Assembly: GCF_004364555.1 (NCBI RefSeq)
Contig: NZ_SOAM01000002.1
Location: forward strand, 558,001 to 622,000
DNA: 64,000 nucleotides
Source of the DNA: Amnibacterium kyonggiense
GTDB lineage: Bacteria > Actinomycetota > Actinomycetes > Actinomycetales > Microbacteriaceae
Reading direction: 5' to 3'
The notes below the pieces were generated by a model. The model had not been told where the DNA came from. It did not search any database and saw only the letters and a list, made by a program, of their open reading frames with translations. Of this stretch, positions 59,487 through 64,000 are shown piece after piece. Each line of letters begins with the position of its first letter. The stretch's first letter is position 1. Position numbers and translations under genes: made by a program.

Positions 59487-61253
59487 GTGAGCTTCACCGC
59501 ACCGATCCAGCTGCCCGGCCTGACCCGGGACCCCACCTGGTACAAGCGGGCGGTCTTCTACGAGGTGATGGTCCGGAGCTTCGTCGACAGCAACGGGGAC
59601 GGCACGGGCGACATCGCGGGGCTCGCTTCGCGGCTCGACTACCTGCAGTGGCTCGGCATCGACTCGCTGTGGCTGCCGCCGTTCTACCAGTCGCCCCTCC
59701 GCGACGGCGGGTACGACATCTCCGACTTCAAGGCCGTGCTGCCGGAGTTCGGCACGATCGACGAGTTCCGCGACCTCGTGCGCCGGGCGCACGAGCGGAA
59801 CATGCGGATCGTCATGGACTTCCCGCTCAACCACACGAGCGACGCGCACGAGTGGTTCCAGCAGTCCCGCAGCGATCCCGAGGGGCCGTACGGCGACTTC
59901 TACGTCTGGAGCGACACCGACGAGAAGTACAAGAACATCCGCGTGATCTTCGTGGACACGGAGGAGTCGAACTGGACGTTCGACCCGGTCCGGCGGCAGT
60001 TCTTCTTCCACCGCTTCTTCAGCCACCAGCCGGACCTGAACTTCGAGAACCCGAAGGTGCAGGAGGCGATCTTCGACATCGTCAAGTTCTGGCTCGACCT
60101 CGGCGTGGACGGACTCCGGCTCGACGCGATCCCCTACCTCTTCGAGAGCGAGGAGGGCAACGGCGAGGGCGAGCCGAAGACGCACGAGTTCATCAAGCGG
60201 CTCCGCGAGTACGTGGACCGCGAGTACCCCGGCCGCATCCTGCTCGCGGAGGCGAACCAGTGGCCGCGCGAGGTCGCCGCGTTCTTCGGCACGGAGGACG
60301 AGCCGGAGTGCCACATGGCCTTCGACTTCCCGGTCATGCCGCGGATCTACTACTCGCTGCGCGCGCAGACGGCGACGGAGCTCGTGAAGATCCTCTCCGA
60401 GCAGACGCACATCCCCGAGACCGCCGCCTGGGGCGTCTTCCTCCGCAACCACGACGAGCTCACGCTCGAGATGGTCGACGAGGAGTACCGGCAGGCGATG
60501 TACGGCTGGTACGCCTACGACCCGCGGATGCGCTCGAACATCGGCATCCGGCGGCGCCTCGCGCCCCTCGTCGACAACTCGCGGGCGGAGCTCGAGCTCG
60601 CCCACGCCCTCCTCTTCTCCCTGCCGGGCAGCCCGTTCCTCTACTACGGCGACGAGATCGGGATGGGCGACAACATCTGGCTGAACGACCGGGACGCGTC
60701 CCGCACGCCGATGCAGTGGACGCCCGACCGCAACGCCGGCTTCTCGACCGCTGACCCCGGCAAGCTCTACCTGCCGGTGGTCCAGTCGCTCGTGTACCAC
60801 TACTCGCTCGTCAACGTGGAGTCGCAGCTCGCGCAGTCGCGCTCGATGCTCCACTGGGTCAGGAACGTGGTGCACACCCGCAAGGCGCACCCGGTGTTCG
60901 GCATGGGCGACCTGACGGTGCTCGAGACCGACCACGAGTCGGCGCTCGCCTTCCTCCGCAACTACGCGGGATCGGAGGGCTCCATCGGCGACCAGGCGGA
61001 GGCCGTGCTCTGCGTGTTCTCGTTCCTCCACAACCCGGTCTCGTTCACGATCACCGCGCCGGAGCTCGCGAACCACAGCCTCACCGACCTGTTCGGCGGC
61101 AGCCGGTTCCCCTCCTTCGACGACGAGGGCAGGGTGACGATCACCCTCGGCACCCAGAGCTTCTACTGGCTGCGCGTCGCGCAGCCGGTGCCGGACGAGG
61201 TGCCCGTCACGACGACCGCGATCCCGATCGTCTCGCCGGATCCGCGGGTCTGA
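59487..61253 (+). CDS. treS: Trehalose synthase (maltose alpha-D-glucosyltransferase)
   Basis: 588-aa GH13 enzyme that interconverts maltose and trehalose. It starts DPTWYKRAVFYEVMVRSFVDSNGDGTGDIAGL, a TreS hallmark. Catalytic residues are Asp in GLRLDAIPYL (~213), Glu in ILLAEANQWP (~255) and Asp in FLRNHDEL (~322). GTG 59487 follows GAGAGGA. No fused maltokinase is present. TreS makes trehalose for osmoprotection or feeds the GlgE pathway; other pathway genes are outside the window. Confidence 0.95.
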   Translation: MSFTAPIQLPGLTRDPTWYKRAVFYEVMVRSFVDSNGDGTGDIAGLASRLDYLQWLGIDSLWLPPFYQSPLRDGGYDISDFKAVLPEFGTIDEFRDLVRRAHERNMRIVMDFPLNHTSDAHEWFQQSRSDPEGPYGDFYVWSDTDEKYKNIRVIFVDTEESNWTFDPVRRQFFFHRFFSHQPDLNFENPKVQEAIFDIVKFWLDLGVDGLRLDAIPYLFESEEGNGEGEPKTHEFIKRLREYVDREYPGRILLAEANQWPREVAAFFGTEDEPECHMAFDFPVMPRIYYSLRAQTATELVKILSEQTHIPETAAWGVFLRNHDELTLEMVDEEYRQAMYGWYAYDPRMRSNIGIRRRLAPLVDNSRAELELAHALLFSLPGSPFLYYGDEIGMGDNIWLNDRDASRTPMQWTPDRNAGFSTADPGKLYLPVVQSLVYHYSLVNVESQLAQSRSMLHWVRNVVHTRKAHPVFGMGDLTVLETDHESALAFLRNYAGSEGSIGDQAEAVLCVFSFLHNPVSFTITAPELANHSLTDLFGGSRFPSFDDEGRVTITLGTQSFYWLRVAQPVPDEVPVTTTAIPIVSPDPRV

Positions 61254-61260
61254 GCGACCC

Positions 61261-62277
61261 GTGCCCGGGCTGCGCGACGTCGTCGTGCCCGTCGTGATCG
61301 GCGGCGGACTGGGCCTCGCGCTGCGCGCCGCGAGGGCGGTGTCGGAGCGGCGCCGTACCGTCGAGCGCGTGCAGGACACGCCGACGCTGCTCTTCGACCT
61401 CGAGGCGCCCGCCGAGCCCGCGGAGCCCGCGGAGCCCGCCGTCGTGTCGACGTGGCGCCCGCCGGCACCCGAGCCGGCCGCGGTTCCCGTGCCGCTCCTG
61501 CTGCTCGAGGACGCGACGCCCGACCCCGCGCCTCAGCCCGAGCCGCAGGCAGGGGCGGAGGCCTCCGCGCCGCCGGTGCCGGAGCGCCCGCTGCCGGCGT
61601 GGGCCTCGGCGCTCGGCGTCTTCGACCTCGAGACGACCGGCATCGACACGTCGACCGCCCGCATCGTGACCGCCCACGTCGGCGTGATCGACGAGACGGG
61701 GGCCGTCGTCGAGCGCAAGGACTGGATCGTGAACCCCGGGGTCCCGATCCCGGAGGGCGCCGCCGCCGTCCACGGGATCACCGACGACCGAGCGCAGCGC
61801 TTCGGCCGGCCACCCGGCGAGGTGGTCGCGGAGATCCTCGCGGCGATCCGGAGCGTGTTCCTCCGCGGTTTCCCGCTCGTCGTCTACAACGCGCCCTACG
61901 ACCTGACGCTGCTCGCCGCGGAGGCCGAGCGGCATCGCCTGTGGCCGCTCGAGGTCACCGCCCCGATCGTGGACCCCTTCGTGCTGGACAAGGAGGTCGA
62001 CCGCTTCCGCAAGGGCAAGCGCACGCTGACGGCCGCGGCGGCGGAGTACGGCGTCGACCTCACCGACGCGCACGACGCCGGCGCGGACGCGATCGCTGCG
62101 GGCCGGCTCGCGCAGGCCATCGCCCGGCGCCACCCCGACGCACTGGCGATGGAGGCGCAGGAGCTCCACGACGCGCAGGTGGCGTGGTGCGCCGACCAGG
62201 CGGAGCGCTTCCAGGCCTACATGCGGGAGAAGCGGGATCCGGGGTTCACGGCGAGCGGCGGCTGGCCGCGGCGCTGA
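61261..62277 (+). CDS. DEDDh 3'-5' exonuclease with N-terminal extension
   Basis: 338-aa protein. Residues ~117-290 are a DnaQ-like exonuclease: VFDLETTGIDTSTARIV (acidic motif I), LVVYNAPYDLTLLAAEAERH (II) and DAHDAGADAIAAGRLAQAI (III with His), followed by a helical tail. The first ~115 residues contain a hydrophobic stretch (VVVPVVIGGGLGLALRAARAV) and a long Pro/Ala/Glu linker with PAEPAEPAEP. GTG 61261 is the first start; GTG near 61368 would remove the extension. It begins 7 bp after treS. Confidence 0.8.
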   Translation: MPGLRDVVVPVVIGGGLGLALRAARAVSERRRTVERVQDTPTLLFDLEAPAEPAEPAEPAVVSTWRPPAPEPAAVPVPLLLLEDATPDPAPQPEPQAGAEASAPPVPERPLPAWASALGVFDLETTGIDTSTARIVTAHVGVIDETGAVVERKDWIVNPGVPIPEGAAAVHGITDDRAQRFGRPPGEVVAEILAAIRSVFLRGFPLVVYNAPYDLTLLAAEAERHRLWPLEVTAPIVDPFVLDKEVDRFRKGKRTLTAAAAEYGVDLTDAHDAGADAIAAGRLAQAIARRHPDALAMEAQELHDAQVAWCADQAERFQAYMREKRDPGFTASGGWPRR

Positions 62278-62287
62278 GCCGCAGGGG

Positions 62288-63796
62288 TCATCCGACCCAG
62301 GCCGCCCGCTCCCAGATGCGAGTAATCGGCGTGAGCCGCCCCGTGCAGACGCGGACGGGCGCGCCCGTCTCCTGCGACACCACCCGGTCCGCGTCGGGCA
62401 GCCGGGTGACCGTCTCGCACTGCGCGAAGTCCTGCCGCAGCCAGCCCATGGAGTAGCCGACGGCGACCACGACGTCCGTGGTCGCGGGCGGCGGTGCCGC
62501 GTCGTGCATGGCGTTGTGGCCGCTGAAGGTGCGGCCGGCGAGGGACGGGGCGTAGCGCTCGATCGCACCGGCCTCCCCGTAGTTCCGGGTGAGCACCACG
62601 GCGTCCGTGCCGTGCGCGGCGTCGACCGCGTCCACCCGATGCGCGAGCGCCGGCCAGCCGAGCTGGTCGCGGGCGGCCTGGTTCCAGGCGGGCACGACCG
62701 TGCCGGCGAGCGCCGACGCCGGGACCACGGGCAGCGCGAGCAGCGCCGCGGCCGCCGCGTTCACGGCGACCGCCGCGACGAGCATGGCCCGGCGGCCTCG
62801 CGTCCGGGCCCACTCGACCGCGGGCACGCATCCGACCGCGAACACCGCGGTGAGCACGCCGAGGTCGTAGTAGAGCTGCGCGCCCATCAGCACGACGAGC
62901 GCAACGATCGCGACGAGCGCGACGGGCAGCCACCGCAGATCGCGCCACCGGCCCCGCCGGAACGGCGCGAGGAAGCCCGCCACGCAGACGGGCACCAGCG
63001 TCGGCCCGAGCAGCGCGACCAGGAAGGGCACGACGAACGGGCGGACGGCAGCGGCGTTCTGCGCGGAGAGGGCGGCGCCGATCCGCAGCTGGGGCAGCCC
63101 GTGCGTCGCCTGCCACACGAGGTTCGGCGCGCCGACGACGAGCACGATCAGGGCGCCCGCCGCGGCCCACCCCCACACCGCGGCCCGGCGGGGACCCGCC
63201 GCGGCGAGACCGATCGCGATCGCGAGCAGCAGCGCCAGCACGAGCAGCTTGTTGTAGAGGCTCGCGCCCGCGACGAGGCCGGCGAGCAGGAACCAGGCGC
63301 CCTGCCGCCGCAGGACCGCGCGGATCACGAGCAGGAGGACGAGGGGCCAGACGACGAGGTCGAAGGTGGCCGTGAACAGCACGTGCCCGAGGAGCAGCGG
63401 GTAGTAGCCGAAGCCGGCGCCCCATGCGGCGAGCGCCTGCGCGCCGCGGCCGCCGCCGACCTCCGCCGTGATCGCGGCGACGACGAGGACGGCGACCGCG
63501 GCGACGAGCGCCGCCACGAGGCGGAGCGCCCAGGCCTCGTCGACGACCCCGGCGACGACGCGCGCGACGAGCGGCGTGAACGGCGGCTGGTCGATGTACC
63601 CCCACGCGGGCGGCAGCATCCGGAAGTACAGCTCGTCGCGGTGGTACCCGTACCCGCCGGCCGTCGCGGTGAGGACGACGAGGAGCGCGAGCGCGGGCGG
63701 CAGGACCGCGCGGAGGTCGAGTCGCGCCCGCAGCGCTGCGGGTTCCCGACGGAGGTGCGCGGCCGCCGGCTCGAGGAGGACGGCGGTCGATGGCAC
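62288..63796 (-). CDS. GT39-like membrane glycosyltransferase (PMT_2/ArnT type)
   Basis: 502-aa polytopic GT-C enzyme. The first loop has YGYHRDELYFRMLP and WGYIDQPPFTPL, with the acidic residues expected in the catalytic first extracytoplasmic loop. About 12 membrane helices follow, and a ~110-residue soluble C-terminal domain (DAVVLTRNYGEAGAIERYAP). It would use a polyprenyl-phosphate sugar to modify a wall or surface acceptor outside the membrane. Start GTG 63796. Convergent with the exonuclease gene. Confidence 0.85.
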   Translation of the reverse strand: MPSTAVLLEPAAAHLRREPAALRARLDLRAVLPPALALLVVLTATAGGYGYHRDELYFRMLPPAWGYIDQPPFTPLVARVVAGVVDEAWALRLVAALVAAVAVLVVAAITAEVGGGRGAQALAAWGAGFGYYPLLLGHVLFTATFDLVVWPLVLLLVIRAVLRRQGAWFLLAGLVAGASLYNKLLVLALLLAIAIGLAAAGPRRAAVWGWAAAGALIVLVVGAPNLVWQATHGLPQLRIGAALSAQNAAAVRPFVVPFLVALLGPTLVPVCVAGFLAPFRRGRWRDLRWLPVALVAIVALVVLMGAQLYYDLGVLTAVFAVGCVPAVEWARTRGRRAMLVAAVAVNAAAAALLALPVVPASALAGTVVPAWNQAARDQLGWPALAHRVDAVDAAHGTDAVVLTRNYGEAGAIERYAPSLAGRTFSGHNAMHDAAPPPATTDVVVAVGYSMGWLRQDFAQCETVTRLPDADRVVSQETGAPVRVCTGRLTPITRIWERAAWVG

Positions 63797-63823
63797 CGGG
63801 CGACGCTACCGGGGTGGAACGGA

Positions 63824-63855
63824 AGAGGCCGCCCCCCTTGCGGAGAGCGGCCTCT
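63824..63855 (-). terminator. Hairpin terminator of the L31 gene
   Basis: AGAGGCCGC / GCGGCCTCT perfect 9-bp stem with a 14-nt loop, 19 bp after the L31 stop on the minus strand. Confidence 0.7.
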
Positions 63856-63874
63856 GGCGGCTGGCCCGGGTGGG

Positions 63875-64000
63875 CTACTTGCCGAAGTTCTTGAAGCGCT
63901 GGTTGAACTTCTCGACGCGGCCGGCGGAGTCGAGGATGCGCTGCTTGCCCGTGTAGAAGGGGTGCGAAGCGGAGGAGATCTCGACGTCGATGACCGGGTA
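63875..64000 (-). CDS. rpmE2: 50S ribosomal protein L31, type B (5' end outside window)
   Basis: The last 41 residues are visible: [20 protein letters not shown] then [28 protein letters not shown] and DSAGRVEKF identify L31. The zinc Cys of type A (C-x-x-C before HPF) is replaced by Ser/Ala, so this is the zinc-independent type B used when zinc is scarce. The N-terminus lies beyond the window. TAG stop at 63875-63877. Confidence 0.95.
   Translation of the reverse strand, partial: YPVIDVEISSASHPFYTGKQRILDSAGRVEKFNQRFKNFGK

Overview
This window is chromosomal DNA from a very GC-rich actinobacterium, most likely a member of the Microbacteriaceae. The evidence is codon use with almost only G or C at third positions, a DUF222-HNH endonuclease gene with its family-type flanking palindromes, TreS, actinobacterial SOS boxes (TCGAAC-N4-GTTCGA type), an IdeR-like iron box, DUF2510 and UdgX. 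No tRNA, rRNA, CRISPR array, prophage or complete insertion sequence was seen. Genes are densely packed, often convergent with stop codons overlapping. Many genes have a TANNNT-like hexamer 6-8 nt before the start codon, so leaderless transcription is probably common, and I used this to choose starts.

Layout. 1-1617: DrrAB-type ABC exporter (permease cut by the window edge) behind three 11-bp direct repeats. 1712-13543: large nuclease/helicase, XRE-cupin regulator, hydrolases, MarR and universal stress genes, and small envelope proteins. 13548-18482: a light and kinase block with a microbial rhodopsin followed on the same strand by a Ser/Thr kinase-GAF protein, then divergent agmatine deiminase and a membrane Ser/Thr kinase. 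18533-22596: a PASTA-bearing bifunctional penicillin-binding protein preceded by two paralogous membrane proteins ending in FtsK-gamma-like winged helices. 22689-29126: AKR with a DUF2256/DUF3253 partner, CYTH-CHAD protein, MFS exporter, APC permease. 29161-36163: an AbiEi-like/nuclease gene between two related hairpin repeats, HhH-GPD-like protein, RecQ, Na+/H+ antiporter, repeat-containing surface protein.

36182-44310: AraC regulator and the SOS mutasome island imuA-imuB, udgX (opposite strand) and dnaE2, with two SOS boxes sitting on well-formed promoters. 44308-50860: AKR with divergent MmyB-type regulator, MbfA-like ferritin/CCC1 protein with a MSMEG_6728-family partner, siderophore-interacting protein under an IdeR-like box, SF2 helicase. 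50968-57412: GDSL hydrolase, D-Ala-D-Ala carboxypeptidase, TrmH-family methyltransferase, sirtuin, DUF222-HNH gene between inverted repeats, GntR regulator, histidine phosphatase. 57409-64000: glycosyltransferase and alpha/beta hydrolase, trehalose synthase, DEDDh exonuclease, GT39-like membrane glycosyltransferase, and the 3' end of a type B L31 gene.

Two arrangements stand out as possible undescribed systems. One is the rhodopsin (D-S-E motif) apparently co-transcribed with a cytoplasmic Ser/Thr kinase-GAF protein. The other is the tandem pair of motor-less, membrane-anchored FtsK-gamma-like proteins next to a cell-wall synthase. The SOS island with UdgX between imuB and dnaE2 is a third, better understood, point of interest. 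Functions are assigned from motifs read by eye; no database search was run.
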